Origin: Spirochaetia bacterium
GTDB lineage: Bacteria > Spirochaetota > Leptospiria > Leptospirales > Leptonemataceae
Assembly (NCBI GenBank): GCA_009885105.1
Contig: VFLI01000010.1
Span: forward strand, 36,549-100,548
Direction of reading: 5' to 3'
Length of the DNA stretch: 64,000 bases
Below the pieces are notes generated by a model. The model worked only from the letters and a program-made list of their open reading frames with translations. It ran no database searches and was not told where the DNA came from. Shown here in pieces: positions 43,888 to 52,714 of the stretch. The translations under genes were made by a program, and so were the position numbers. Position 1 is the first letter of the stretch. Every line of letters starts with the position of its first letter.

Positions 43888-45093
43888 CTATTTGGCGATG
43901 GATATGCCGGGCAGGCCTGTTCGTGGAATCTCGGTGATTGTCATTTGAAACAACAAATAGAGCAGCTGAAAAGCCTGACGATTCCATCTGGCATGGGTAC
44001 CTGCGTTTTGCACGGAATAATATTTCCCCTGGGCATATACTGTCCGATCGGCGTCCTCGGGAGCCGAATCTGACACCACAAGTTCCAGGGTATTGACAGG
44101 ATTTATGTCTTCGAGTATGGGAGGCGATCTCGGATCCTTATCGACGTGATACTCCGGTTTTTCTCCCAGAGAGTCGCCCAGGAAATCAAGAATGGAACGA
44201 AAACTTCTCAGGCGAAAATCGCCCCTGAGAGGATATTCCCCGCCTATGAATCCCTCGCGGATATCTACGCTGATGTCGTTTCCGGGCCAGTCCTCGGCTT
44301 CTTCATTGAGTTGAGCTCGTTCTGCAGGTGAAAGAGTGTCCGGATCGTAATTCGTAATTAGAATCCGTCCGGTGATCCTCCGCTTCAAAGTATAGGATTC
44401 CCCGTTCTCATTCTGTGATATACCGTATTCTTTTTCCAGCGCCTGAAAACCCTCCGAGGTGATGGCCGATGCCGGAATTGTCCAGGTACGAGTAAAGATC
44501 AAGGGTTCCGCATAGAGCGCATTCTGGTCCTGAATGGACGAGAGATGAAGAACCGCGCGTCGAAACATTTCGTATCCGGCCTTATCCTCCGGACTGTTGC
44601 GATAGGCGACTTCACGGCCGTTCTCATGAATCCGCAATTCCTGAGCCATCAAACGTAACAAGAGATCAATGTCGGCTCTCTGTCTGAGCAGAAGAGTGAG
44701 CGTATTCTCCTGGAGGGGCGTCAACATTCGTTTGGTAAATTCTTCTCCCTCAATCGGCACAATGCTGATAGTCGGGCTCTCTCCAACGCTGCCTCCAAAT
44801 ATCGGCAGCAAGGTCCGGCCGGAATCACCGGTGAAAGGCGGCGTGACTCCCGCAGAAAGACGGAAATCAAATGTCGCCGCAATATTTGAGACGCCTGTAA
44901 AATGCACCGGTTGATGATACTGCGCGCGCGCTATGTTGATCAACAATTGCTGGCTCAGGGAATTCGCGATAGATTCATCATATGTTACGACAGCCCTGTT
45001 GAGCGTGACCGGCGACAGACACTCTGAAAGAGCCAGCGCCAGCAGAATTCCTGGTATCGTTCTTAACGGATGCATTATTTCTACAATTATCAT
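43888..45093 (-). CDS. Conserved envelope protein, altered lipobox
   Basis: About 401 residues. A signal-like start (MHPLRTIPGILLALAL) is followed by SECLSPVTLNRAVVTYDESIA. In related lipoproteins that I recall, the Cys is preceded by Gly; here Glu precedes it, so lipidation is doubtful. The mature part contains LLINIARAQYHQPVHFTGVSNIA, a block conserved in an uncharacterised family of proteobacterial and spirochaetal lipoproteins. ATG 45093 has AAAGG upstream; ATG 45075 gives a better signal. Function unknown. It is separated by about 85 bases from the YciO-like operon. Confidence 0.65.
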   Translation of the reverse strand: MIIVEIMHPLRTIPGILLALALSECLSPVTLNRAVVTYDESIANSLSQQLLINIARAQYHQPVHFTGVSNIAATFDFRLSAGVTPPFTGDSGRTLLPIFGGSVGESPTISIVPIEGEEFTKRMLTPLQENTLTLLLRQRADIDLLLRLMAQELRIHENGREVAYRNSPEDKAGYEMFRRAVLHLSSIQDQNALYAEPLIFTRTWTIPASAITSEGFQALEKEYGISQNENGESYTLKRRITGRILITNYDPDTLSPAERAQLNEEAEDWPGNDISVDIREGFIGGEYPLRGDFRLRSFRSILDFLGDSLGEKPEYHVDKDPRSPPILEDINPVNTLELVVSDSAPEDADRTVYAQGKYYSVQNAGTHARWNRQAFQLLYLLFQMTITEIPRTGLPGISIAK

Positions 45094-45321
45094 CGACCTT
45101 TATTGTCCTGTTCCAGATATTATCCTGGCCGGCAGCTCCGGAAAAGGCCGGTTTTTGCCGCTGCCTGGACTCATTCGCCTGCCAGGAAACGTATTTTCTG
45201 CGACTGCCGGACATCCCTTGACGCAGCTCGCCTTTCCCGGTTTCATGTTTTTTTATCACATACACGCATGATCGTTTTTTTATCATATTAAACTCATAAG
45301 CGCATACATGCGCGCTATTAT

Positions 45322-45591
45322 ATGAAAAAGGTTCTTTTATTGGGGTGAAATTTCGCGGGACTGACGGCTGCTTTAAAAACAAAGCAACTGCTCAAAGAGG
45401 TCTGGATTTTTACCAACCATCTCTTCAAACTGCGAAGCTTTGCGCTCATGATCCTGAACATCGCAGCCAGTTTCTTCAAGTCGATTCTCGAAAAATACAT
45501 GCTCATCAGAAATCGACACGGATGGGCATCACTGCCCGACGGCTCAAGGCCCCGCCGGAACGATGCTGTTCCGGCGGGCGCGGGAAGTTAA
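45322..45591 (+). pseudogene. Decayed N-terminus of an NAD(P)/FAD oxidoreductase
   Basis: From an ATG at 45322 the frame reads MKKVLLLG, then a TGA stop, then NFAGLTAALKTKQLLK. This matches the FAD-binding start of sulfide:quinone-reductase-like flavoproteins, where the TGA position is usually Gly or Ala. The rest of the frame, to a TAA at 45589-45591 (KEVWIFTNHLFKLRSFALM and on), does not look like the flavoprotein. No SECIS-type evidence supports selenocysteine. I take it as a remnant, although chance similarity over 25 residues remains possible. Confidence 0.4.
45551..45578. other. GC-rich perfect hairpin without U-tract
   Basis: CCCGCCGGAAC pairs perfectly with GTTCCGGCGGG around a six-base loop. 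Neither side has a T-run, so it is a stable stem but not a standard terminator. It lies inside the decayed flavoprotein stretch, in the 600-base gap 45094-45690, which otherwise holds the pseudogene and a promoter. Confidence 0.6.
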
Positions 45592-45635
45592 ATATTCAAA
45601 TCGGCGTAAATGGCGGCTTTTTTCGGTTGACTGAG

Positions 45636-45664
45636 TTGATGCCCTGTATCCTACCTTGTATAAT
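45636..45664 (+). promoter_or_regulatory. Strong sigma-70 promoter of the partner-switching operon
   Basis: TTGATG (45636-45641), exactly 17 bases, then a perfect TATAAT (45659-45664). The expected start of transcription is about 20 bases before the ATG at 45691. The gene has no clear ribosome site in this short leader. Confidence 0.6.
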
Positions 45665-45690
45665 AATCTAGAAAATTTCCAAATAATCTT

Positions 45691-45993
45691 ATGAGAATAC
45701 ATCTGCCTTCATTTGCAGTGAGTTTTACTGCTGTCTGCGCTCTGATACTCCTGGGGCTGTCGGCCTGGACGCGTATAAGTTCCAGTTTTGGAGGAGAATT
45801 CATGAATGCTTTCCAGTCTGTACATCCCAATCCTTACGGGGCCAACAATACTGATCTGACAATGATTGAACAGATAATGGGAACAGCTTTTGATTTTTTT
45901 TATGCCGCGATGGACGCTCTTATTTTCTCCATAAGTTTTGGCTCCCTGTACAATCTGATTCTCGGGAAAACCCAGAAAAAAGAAAGCGAGTAG
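45691..45993 (+). CDS. Small two-span membrane protein (DUF5676-like)
   Basis: A 100-residue protein with two hydrophobic spans (FAVSFTAVCALILLGLSAW and AMDALIFSISFGSLYNLIL) and a conserved-looking middle (FGGEFMNAFQSVHPNPYG). The layout recalls small membrane proteins annotated as DUF5676 or holin-like. It is first in a run of five genes transcribed toward the SpoIIE phosphatase, separated by 6 bases from the next gene. A membrane role in the same regulatory unit is inferred from position only. Confidence 0.6.
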   Translation: MRIHLPSFAVSFTAVCALILLGLSAWTRISSSFGGEFMNAFQSVHPNPYGANNTDLTMIEQIMGTAFDFFYAAMDALIFSISFGSLYNLILGKTQKKESE

Positions 45994-45999
45994 CTGCAC

Positions 46000-46917
46000 A
46001 TGGATCGCAACCTGCGAAAAGTGCCCGTTCCTGTTGCGGATGATTTTATAAAGTCAATCCGTCTTCTGGCTCAATTCGGAAAAAAAATGTTTGTCCAGCA
46101 TCTGTTCCAGCCGCTGGTTGAGGCCGCCTGGAAAAGAAATCCTGCCAATGAATCCGCCAGAAAAATGATGGATCGTATTTTGACCGCCCAGAAGGATCCG
46201 GCTGCCGTCCATACCGTCGGTCCGCTCTGCAAACGTCTTATCTCTCAGGCTCTTAATGAAAGTCTTTCGGCCGCCGGTGATGCGTCGATTTTTTTTCTCG
46301 AGAAAATGATGCAGATTCATCAGGTGGCCCTGGCGAAAGAGGCGATCGATTTCGTGCTTATCCTGGATAAACCGCTGGGCAGCTTTCAAGACCATTACAG
46401 AGAACAGAGCGCGGAGCTTTTTGGCCAGGCGCTTCAGGCCATGGCGCCCGGGGATTTTAAAAAAGCGTTCGAACCCGTCGATCTTGGCCGCACCAATTTG
46501 AAAGTTGAAATGGAACAGGAGGCGGCGATTCTTTTCAATAAGATACAGGTCGCTCATCGAAACGAGGATATGCCGAAATGCCGTAAACTGATCGCGCATT
46601 ATATGGTGCGAAACGCGGATCAGGAAGTGAACAGCATGCCAAAGGTGAGAGAACTTGTTGCCGCCTTTGAAAAAAGTCACTCCGGCTTCAAGGATGAACT
46701 CATGGATTCCATTGCGATCGGCCTGCACTATCAGATTGTTTCCGGCATAACCCAGGGCGATATTAAGAGCGCAATCCGATCGATCCGAAAATACGCGCAT
46801 ATTTTTCAGGGCAATCCGCAGGTCAAATATCACATGGAAGTTGACAGGCTGGAGAGCAGACTGTACGATATCATATCCGAAAAAGGACTCTGGAACGAAT
46901 TAAAAAAGGACGGATAA
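46000..46917 (+). CDS. Uncharacterised helical protein in partner-switching operon
   Basis: A 305-residue soluble protein, almost entirely helical with a loose repeat rhythm (about 35 residues), which could be an alpha-solenoid or TPR-like fold. It has no signal peptide, span or catalytic motif that I recognise. It ends 1 base before the STAS gene, so it is very likely co-translated with it. A role in sensing or scaffolding the anti-sigma complex is only inferred. Confidence 0.65.
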   Translation: MDRNLRKVPVPVADDFIKSIRLLAQFGKKMFVQHLFQPLVEAAWKRNPANESARKMMDRILTAQKDPAAVHTVGPLCKRLISQALNESLSAAGDASIFFLEKMMQIHQVALAKEAIDFVLILDKPLGSFQDHYREQSAELFGQALQAMAPGDFKKAFEPVDLGRTNLKVEMEQEAAILFNKIQVAHRNEDMPKCRKLIAHYMVRNADQEVNSMPKVRELVAAFEKSHSGFKDELMDSIAIGLHYQIVSGITQGDIKSAIRSIRKYAHIFQGNPQVKYHMEVDRLESRLYDIISEKGLWNELKKDG

Positions 46918-46918
46918 T

Positions 46919-47257
46919 ATGGATTTACAGATCACAAAATCGACGAACGGGAATGTTACGATTATCGCTCTTGTCGGCAAGCTCGATGCGCAGACGGCTC
47001 CGGCAGCCAATGATGAATTGAAAACTCTGATCTTCGCCGGAAAATCAAAAATAATTCTGGATATGAAAGATTTAACATACATCTCTTCCGCTGGTCTCGG
47101 CATTCTGAACTCAAATCAGGCCGAGGCAAGAAAGAAGGGGGGCGCGATCCGCCTGGCCGGTGTCAAGCCGTCCGTGAAAGATGTCTTTGATCTTTTGAAG
47201 TTTACGCTTCTTTTCCAAATGTTCCCGGGAGTGGCCGAAGCGCAGAAGGATTTCTAG
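46919..47257 (+). CDS. STAS-domain anti-sigma factor antagonist
   Basis: A 112-residue protein of the SpoIIAA/RsbV type. The fold is shown by NVTIIALVGKLDAQTAP, IILDMKDLTYISSAGLGIL (phosphorylatable Ser in the ISSAGLG loop) and GGAIRLAGVKPSV. In its dephosphorylated form it should bind the anti-sigma kinase encoded next. Its TAG stop overlaps the GTG start of that gene by 1 base. Confidence 0.93.
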   Translation: MDLQITKSTNGNVTIIALVGKLDAQTAPAANDELKTLIFAGKSKIILDMKDLTYISSAGLGILNSNQAEARKKGGAIRLAGVKPSVKDVFDLLKFTLLFQMFPGVAEAQKDF

Positions 47258-47673
47258 TGATTCAATTCGCTTCCATGAAATTCAAATCTGATCTCGGTGA
47301 ATTGAATGCGTTTCGCCAGAGCGCGGACGATTTTATCGGGGATGAACTGGACGAACTGGAAAAAAACCGAGTGATACTGGCGCTGGATGAAGCGTTTGTA
47401 AATGTTGTGGAGCACGGTTACAGGGGGAAGCCGGACGGCGAAATTGATCTCTCTATGCGAAGAATCAAAGGAGGTCTGGAATTTTCGATACTGGACAGAG
47501 CAGAAGAATTCGATCCAACAACAAAAGGACAGGTTGATCTGATCGAACACGGCGCAGGCGGCGCAAGCCACGGCCTTGGAATACACCTTTATACTACCAT
47601 CATGAAAACCAGATACGAAGCGCGGCCCGGAGGCGGGAACTGTCTGATCCTTCTTAAAGAAGCGGGGAACTGA
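47257..47673 (+). CDS. Anti-sigma factor serine kinase (HATPase, RsbW-like)
   Basis: A 138-residue GHKL-fold protein. The N-box VILALDEAFVNVVEHGY, then FSILDRAEEFDP and SHGLGIHLYT (G-box) are all present. It should bind a sigma factor or another target and phosphorylate the STAS protein. Start is GTG 47257; ATG 47275 is the alternative. It overlaps the phosphatase gene by 1 base (TGATG). No sigma factor gene lies nearby, so the target is unknown. Confidence 0.92.
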   Translation: MIQFASMKFKSDLGELNAFRQSADDFIGDELDELEKNRVILALDEAFVNVVEHGYRGKPDGEIDLSMRRIKGGLEFSILDRAEEFDPTTKGQVDLIEHGAGGASHGLGIHLYTTIMKTRYEARPGGGNCLILLKEAGN

Positions 47674-50042
47674 TGGGACTGCGAACCAGACTGACAATTT
47701 TCACCGGTATTTTTCTGGCGCTGCTTGTATCTGTGATAGTGGCCGCCGCTCACAAACAGCAGGAGCGTGTTTTTGCGGACAGGGTGGAACGAGAAACATC
47801 GCCCTATTTTTTACCCGCGCGCAAACAGGTTGTGGAGAGCGCTCACCTTGAGAAAAATCTCATCCGCCTGGAGCAGTATAAAATTCGCAATGGAATCAAC
47901 AGAGTCCGCTATGAAGCAAATCCAATTTTTTCTGAGCGTTTTTCTTTTGGGGATGAGATCTATACGGCCGGCCTGAAAAACCAGGAAGCGGTATCATCAG
48001 AATCAGATCAGAAAAACTTTGAAGACCTGGTTACAATCGCTCATTATGCTGCTGTAAACACGAACAACGTATACTTCAAGGTCAACGCGGCCGCTCTGCA
48101 GAATCGGATACTGATCAACGCCGATTTTTTTGATCTGTATTTAAAATCTCTCACGGGACTTGACAGAAGGGTTTTTCGAATTCAGGCGCTGGATCGCGAA
48201 GGCATCATTCGCGCATTGCGCGAAAGGGCTGACACCTGGGCAATCAGCGACACGTACAACAATGCTCCGATCAATCAATTCGAGGTTGCTCTGCCTGTTC
48301 CTCCGGAAGCTATCTACACAACCGGCGCCGGCGTCATAAATCAGGCCGGACATCAATTTGTAAGTCTGACCGCATCTGTGCCCAGAAATGAAGAACTGGG
48401 TTACCGGGCAAAAGCTGTTCTGATATCTTTTCACAGAGGGCAGCTTGGAGGTGTTCTGAATATTGATAAAAAATATTCAAAAATGCTTCATGATCTTTTT
48501 GAAAAACTTTCGAAGCGTGAAGACGAACTCCTTCTGAGAAATACTCCGCTGCTTCCTGCTTACGATTCGGAATGGATTTCTCTGGCTGCCGCCTATGCGA
48601 AAATGCTTAAAGACCGCAAAGAAGCCTCACGAAAGGCGCTGGATCGAGCTACGCAGATCTCCGGATACACTCACGAAGAGATAGAAGACGCCGTCGAGAA
48701 TTTGCGGTGGGCAGCGCTCGATTCCGATATGCTGCTTCGTTACAATTATTCAGCCTATGCGAGAGGCTACTCCGGACGAATGGACTGGAGAAAAGATTTT
48801 GAGAATCGTTACGAATATCTTCGAAAATGGATCTTTTCCGGTTCAGTTGAGACAGCCTATCCGTATCCGCTTGCGGCCAATGCAGAATTTCTTCTGCTGA
48901 ACAGACGTGATGCATTCAGAAGAATGGATGAAATCAACTCTCTGCCTCTCAATGATCTTGCCGAAAAATCGCTCATGGCCGAATCCGCAGGATATTTTCG
49001 TGTCCTTGTTGACTCGGCTCCTTTCGAAGCGAACCGAATCCACGAAAGAGACCGGATTTTTGACATCTCATTTGCTTTCGGGATTCGCATGTTCTTTCTG
49101 GCGGCGCTTCTGTCAGGTTTTCTTGTGAGAAGAATTCGCACAATCATTCACGCTGCCAGTCAGATCAGCGGCGGAAATCTGAATGTCACATTCGCGATCT
49201 CCGGATCCGATGAAGTCGGAGTGCTCGCGCGTTCCCTCAATCGAATGGTCGAAGGGCTCCGGGAAAGAGAGGAGCTCAGAGGAGAAATGTCCGCGGCGGA
49301 AGAAATTCAGAAACGACTGCTCCCTGAAAAACTGCCGGACAATCTGAGCGATACTCTGACTTTCGCAACCTTTTATAAGGCCATGATGGGCGTCGGCGGA
49401 GATTATTTTGACGTTCTGGAAAGCGATAAGGACTCCATAGCTTTCTGCATCGCCGATGTTTCCAATCACGGAGCAGGTCCGGCGATCATTATGACAATGC
49501 TCCGCTCGCATCTGCACGGACTTGTGCGGAGAAAGAATGACGTAACGGCCATTATGAGGAAATTGAACGCCCGTATGTATGAGGATATTCCCGCGAATGT
49601 TTTTATTACCATGTTTCTTGGCATTTACAACGGCAGAACTCACTCAATCAATGCTGTTAACGCCGGCCATGTAAAATCGCTGGTGTATCGATACAGAACA
49701 ATGAAGGTGGAGGAGTTCGACTCCACCACCCTGCCCATCGCATCCGTCGACTCCGGCATGTTCAATTCCGTGGTCGCAACGCAGACTATATCGCTTGCTC
49801 AGGGGGATCTTTTTCTCCAGTATACAGACGGAATCACTGAGGCGATGAACAGCTCAGAGGAGGAATTTGGAATGGAAAGGCTGCGCTCGATGCTGCTGCT
49901 CCACGGCAGGAAGAAACCCGTCGTTCTTCTGCATAAAATCGGCATGGAAGTGGAGAGCTTTACGGGAAAAAAAGTTTTCGGAACCGGACCGTCAGAACAG
50001 AAGGATGATATTGCGATGATTGCCTTTCGCAGGATTAAGTAG
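47673..50042 (+). CDS. HAMP-linked SpoIIE/PP2C phosphatase (RsbU-like)
   Basis: A 789-residue sensor phosphatase. An N-terminal span (FTGIFLALLVSVIVAAA), a periplasmic domain of about 420 residues, a second span near 465-485, HAMP (RIRTIIHAASQISGGNLNV), coiled coil, then the PP2C domain with GVGGDYFDVL, IADVSNHGAGPA, QYTDGITEAM and KDDIAMIAF. It should dephosphorylate the STAS protein in response to an envelope signal, freeing the target of the anti-sigma kinase. It completes a standard partner-switching set. The periplasmic part is not recognised. Confidence 0.9.
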   Translation: MGLRTRLTIFTGIFLALLVSVIVAAAHKQQERVFADRVERETSPYFLPARKQVVESAHLEKNLIRLEQYKIRNGINRVRYEANPIFSERFSFGDEIYTAGLKNQEAVSSESDQKNFEDLVTIAHYAAVNTNNVYFKVNAAALQNRILINADFFDLYLKSLTGLDRRVFRIQALDREGIIRALRERADTWAISDTYNNAPINQFEVALPVPPEAIYTTGAGVINQAGHQFVSLTASVPRNEELGYRAKAVLISFHRGQLGGVLNIDKKYSKMLHDLFEKLSKREDELLLRNTPLLPAYDSEWISLAAAYAKMLKDRKEASRKALDRATQISGYTHEEIEDAVENLRWAALDSDMLLRYNYSAYARGYSGRMDWRKDFENRYEYLRKWIFSGSVETAYPYPLAANAEFLLLNRRDAFRRMDEINSLPLNDLAEKSLMAESAGYFRVLVDSAPFEANRIHERDRIFDISFAFGIRMFFLAALLSGFLVRRIRTIIHAASQISGGNLNVTFAISGSDEVGVLARSLNRMVEGLREREELRGEMSAAEEIQKRLLPEKLPDNLSDTLTFATFYKAMMGVGGDYFDVLESDKDSIAFCIADVSNHGAGPAIIMTMLRSHLHGLVRRKNDVTAIMRKLNARMYEDIPANVFITMFLGIYNGRTHSINAVNAGHVKSLVYRYRTMKVEEFDSTTLPIASVDSGMFNSVVATQTISLAQGDLFLQYTDGITEAMNSSEEEFGMERLRSMLLLHGRKKPVVLLHKIGMEVESFTGKKVFGTGPSEQKDDIAMIAFRRIK

Positions 50043-50049
50043 GATAATT

Positions 50050-50817
50050 CTATTGCTCTTCGAATGCGGAGCTGCTGTCATTCCCGGTCAGGTTCTTTAT
50101 ATTAAATAAGATCGCTTCCGCCGAAACGGACCGGCCGTCCGAAGTATTTTTTCCAATGGCGTCGGCAAGAAGAAACTTCATTTCCTGGTCTGGATTTTCA
50201 AACCGATCTTTTGCTATTTCAAACGAAGTGACATGCCTGGAGGCGTCGGTCAGGAGACGACAGCAGCATAAATATTTAAGCGATGCGGCAGCGGATTCGG
50301 ATAAATTTATTTCAGACGTTCGTCGGATTTTCTCGAGAGCGCTGAAAAATAAAGTATCTGCCATAAGGCGGGAATACTCTTCCATACCGGGAAAATTTTG
50401 ATCCAGAAAATCCGAATACATTGATTCTATATCTTTTTCTTTATTGGGACAGTCGTACGACTGACATATCGATCCGCCGTAGAAAGAAAAATTCTGAGAA
50501 TTTTCCAATCCTGTAATCGACGGGTGAATCATGCAGCCAAATGCCGGTTTTTGTCTTTCAGGCGCCTCTGATTTTTCCAGCGGTCCGAAAAACGGACATA
50601 CATAGGTTTCTCTGTCAAACCGGAAAATGGATTCTTCTTTTTTTTCACGCAGAGTTCTGTAACTCACGATTGTCGAAATTTCAGAGAAATTGACGCTCTG
50701 GAATTCAAGCCTGCGCTCGTGCAGCAATTCTAATTTTGCGCCGGGGGAATTGAAAACGAGATTGTGTATGCCGCAGCAGCTGCCGCAGCTTGCATTTTGG
50801 TTCTGGCAGGCTGTCAT
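50050..50817 (-). CDS. Cys-rich metal-cluster protein (YkgJ-like)
   Basis: A 255-residue cytosolic protein. The N-terminal third has Cys clusters CQNQNASCGSCCGIHN, YVCPFFGPL, GCMIHPS and ICQSYDCP, the order seen in the YkgJ/UPF0153 zinc or iron-sulfur family. The last 120 residues are helical. The start overlaps the CHAT protease stop by four bases (ATGA), so the two are made together. A redox- or metal-sensing partner of the protease is a reasonable inference, not shown. It ends 7 bases from the convergent SpoIIE gene. Confidence 0.7.
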   Translation of the reverse strand: MTACQNQNASCGSCCGIHNLVFNSPGAKLELLHERRLEFQSVNFSEISTIVSYRTLREKKEESIFRFDRETYVCPFFGPLEKSEAPERQKPAFGCMIHPSITGLENSQNFSFYGGSICQSYDCPNKEKDIESMYSDFLDQNFPGMEEYSRLMADTLFFSALEKIRRTSEINLSESAAASLKYLCCCRLLTDASRHVTSFEIAKDRFENPDQEMKFLLADAIGKNTSDGRSVSAEAILFNIKNLTGNDSSSAFEEQ

Positions 50818-52691
50818 TCCGCCGGGATTTGCTGCGCAGTCCCGACCGCGGCAGAAGGCTTTGTGAATTCCGGAAACACAATGATATTCGATTTCGTGTC
50901 CAGCCGCATGTAAGGATCCAGCGAGAGAATGATCTTCCTGGAACTGTTGTAGAAACAGACAGAACTGTGGTTTCTCTGCAGCATTTCCTGCAGAACAGGC
51001 TCGCGGAACTCTTCCGGGAGCATATTGATCGTCTCCGGCTGACGGCCGTGCAGAACCATTGCTTTTTTGCCGTCCTCAAAGAGGTAGATAATGCGATACC
51101 GGCGCAGAGAGGCCAGGTCAGTCAGGAGATTGTCAAAAAGATACTGAAAGGTCACCAGGTAAGAATCCTGGTTCTCCTGCGAAAGACCTCCTGCAAGAAA
51201 ATTATTGCGCCAGGTGATCAGCTTATAAATGGCATCTCGGTGCATTTGCAAGGCCTCCATCAAACCGGATGCCGCGAGCTCCAGGCTCAGAGCATTGATA
51301 TTGGCGATGCATTCATAAATGAGATCCATCCATGATTTCAGGGCGCCTCCCTGCGTATCGGGAGCTGCGCCTTTCATATTCAGGTAGTTGTAATTCCCAA
51401 ACACAACAGCGCCTACCACCTGCATGGTCTTTTCAAATGCGCCGATCATAACGGCAAGGATTTCGCCGCCGGGCGCATTCTTTGAAAGCATTTCCTGAAA
51501 CCGCGCATATTCCAGCGCTATCGGCATTGGATAACTCTCCTCAATGCGCCTGGCATTCAGAATATTGCGCGATGCGTCAAAGGTCCGCCTGTTTGCAGAA
51601 CGGAATATTCTGGCCATTGGATTGCCGTGAAGAACGTAGTTTGCCCAGGTCAGATCCGTTGCCGGGTAGGACCTGCGCGCATGGATTCTGGCCTCATGCA
51701 GAGCCTCACCCACAGATTTCTCCTCAAAAATTGCACGATAGAAGTTGAGAGCAAAATCATACGTTTTCTTGTTGTCTTTGATTTCCCAGTTGGTCCCGAT
51801 GTAACTGCAGATGCCCGCCTTCAAGAATGCCCCGGCAAGATCGTTAAACCTGGCTCCCTCGCCTTCGCTGACGGTGTCAACATCAAGTCCCGTCTGCCTC
51901 GGCCCGGGGCTCAGGACCGGGGAGCTCAGACAGCTGTTGGAAAAAACCAGGTCCGGGGCAAAACCGGCTTTTTCAATTTCTCTTGCGCGCAGAACTTTAT
52001 CGCCTGACAGAAGCCAGCCGCTTTCCTGCTGATCCCGGCTGTGAAACAGGTGGCCGGCAAAATGAATGATATCGCGGTCTTTGATTGCGTTCAGTATGTT
52101 CAGCTTGCTGATACGCCGGCCGGCCATGAACTGCACATCCAGCCGGTCCGCGCTGACTTCCGCATTGAGCGATTCGAAAAGGCCTTCTCCCTCCAGCCTG
52201 GCCCATTCGAGATCTTCCGTGGGATCCGCGATGATGAGAAACCGCAGACGATCTCTCTCAGGACGCGGATTGTCGCGCCAGAATCCGGAAATATTTTTTC
52301 CCATAAAGAACTTGTCCGCCAGAAAACAGGAGCCGTCGTGGAGCAGCTCCCAGGGGACATTGCGAAGCTTGTGGTCGACATGGAGAAAGAGAAATCCGCT
52401 GTCAGCTTCCCGCAGTCTGTCCTGAATCTGCTGCGGGAAAAACTGCAGAAAAAAAGTTTCTCCAATCCGCCTGAGTTCGCCGGAAATATCAAACGGCACC
52501 ACGGCATTTTCATTATCCGATAGGCTGTTGGATATCCGGCTCAGCCGGTCAATCTCAGAAAGAAATTCACTGATCAGATCGTCATCCACGATGGACTGCA
52601 GATGCGTGTCGCGTGAAGGAAGACGTCCCTGAATAATATTGAACACATTCGTCGAAGCGACGCGGTCGATAATAATGCTGAAGAATTCCAT
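50814..52691 (-). CDS. CHAT-domain caspase-like protease
   Basis: About 625 residues from ATG 52691. The N-terminal part is alpha/beta (GFLFLHVDHKLRNVPWELLHDG) and leads into the CHAT domain (about 130-370) with catalytic His in DIIHFAGHLF and Cys in LVFSNSCLSSP, plus VANYV-like ending WANYVLHGNP. Both catalytic residues are present. About 260 residues of unknown, mostly helical sequence follow. CHAT enzymes are clan CD cysteine peptidases, sometimes used in defence or programmed death. Upstream lies a repeat element. The ATG is abutted by TATAAT, so the true mRNA start is unclear. A longer frame runs into the repeat and is not used. Confidence 0.85.
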   Translation of the reverse strand: MEFFSIIIDRVASTNVFNIIQGRLPSRDTHLQSIVDDDLISEFLSEIDRLSRISNSLSDNENAVVPFDISGELRRIGETFFLQFFPQQIQDRLREADSGFLFLHVDHKLRNVPWELLHDGSCFLADKFFMGKNISGFWRDNPRPERDRLRFLIIADPTEDLEWARLEGEGLFESLNAEVSADRLDVQFMAGRRISKLNILNAIKDRDIIHFAGHLFHSRDQQESGWLLSGDKVLRAREIEKAGFAPDLVFSNSCLSSPVLSPGPRQTGLDVDTVSEGEGARFNDLAGAFLKAGICSYIGTNWEIKDNKKTYDFALNFYRAIFEEKSVGEALHEARIHARRSYPATDLTWANYVLHGNPMARIFRSANRRTFDASRNILNARRIEESYPMPIALEYARFQEMLSKNAPGGEILAVMIGAFEKTMQVVGAVVFGNYNYLNMKGAAPDTQGGALKSWMDLIYECIANINALSLELAASGLMEALQMHRDAIYKLITWRNNFLAGGLSQENQDSYLVTFQYLFDNLLTDLASLRRYRIIYLFEDGKKAMVLHGRQPETINMLPEEFREPVLQEMLQRNHSSVCFYNSSRKIILSLDPYMRLDTKSNIIVFPEFTKPSAAVGTAQQIPAE

Positions 52692-52714
52692 ATTATAGTA
52701 TCTTTTTTTATGAT

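Noticed and set aside
45346..45348. Selenocysteine codon at the in-frame TGA
   Set aside because: No selenocysteine insertion hairpin can be recognised directly downstream, and the residue falls at a glycine position of the FAD site, not a redox position.
45345..45671. 108-residue plus-strand frame overlapping the decayed flavoprotein
   Set aside because: Composition is not protein-like and the competing frame matches an FAD-binding start.
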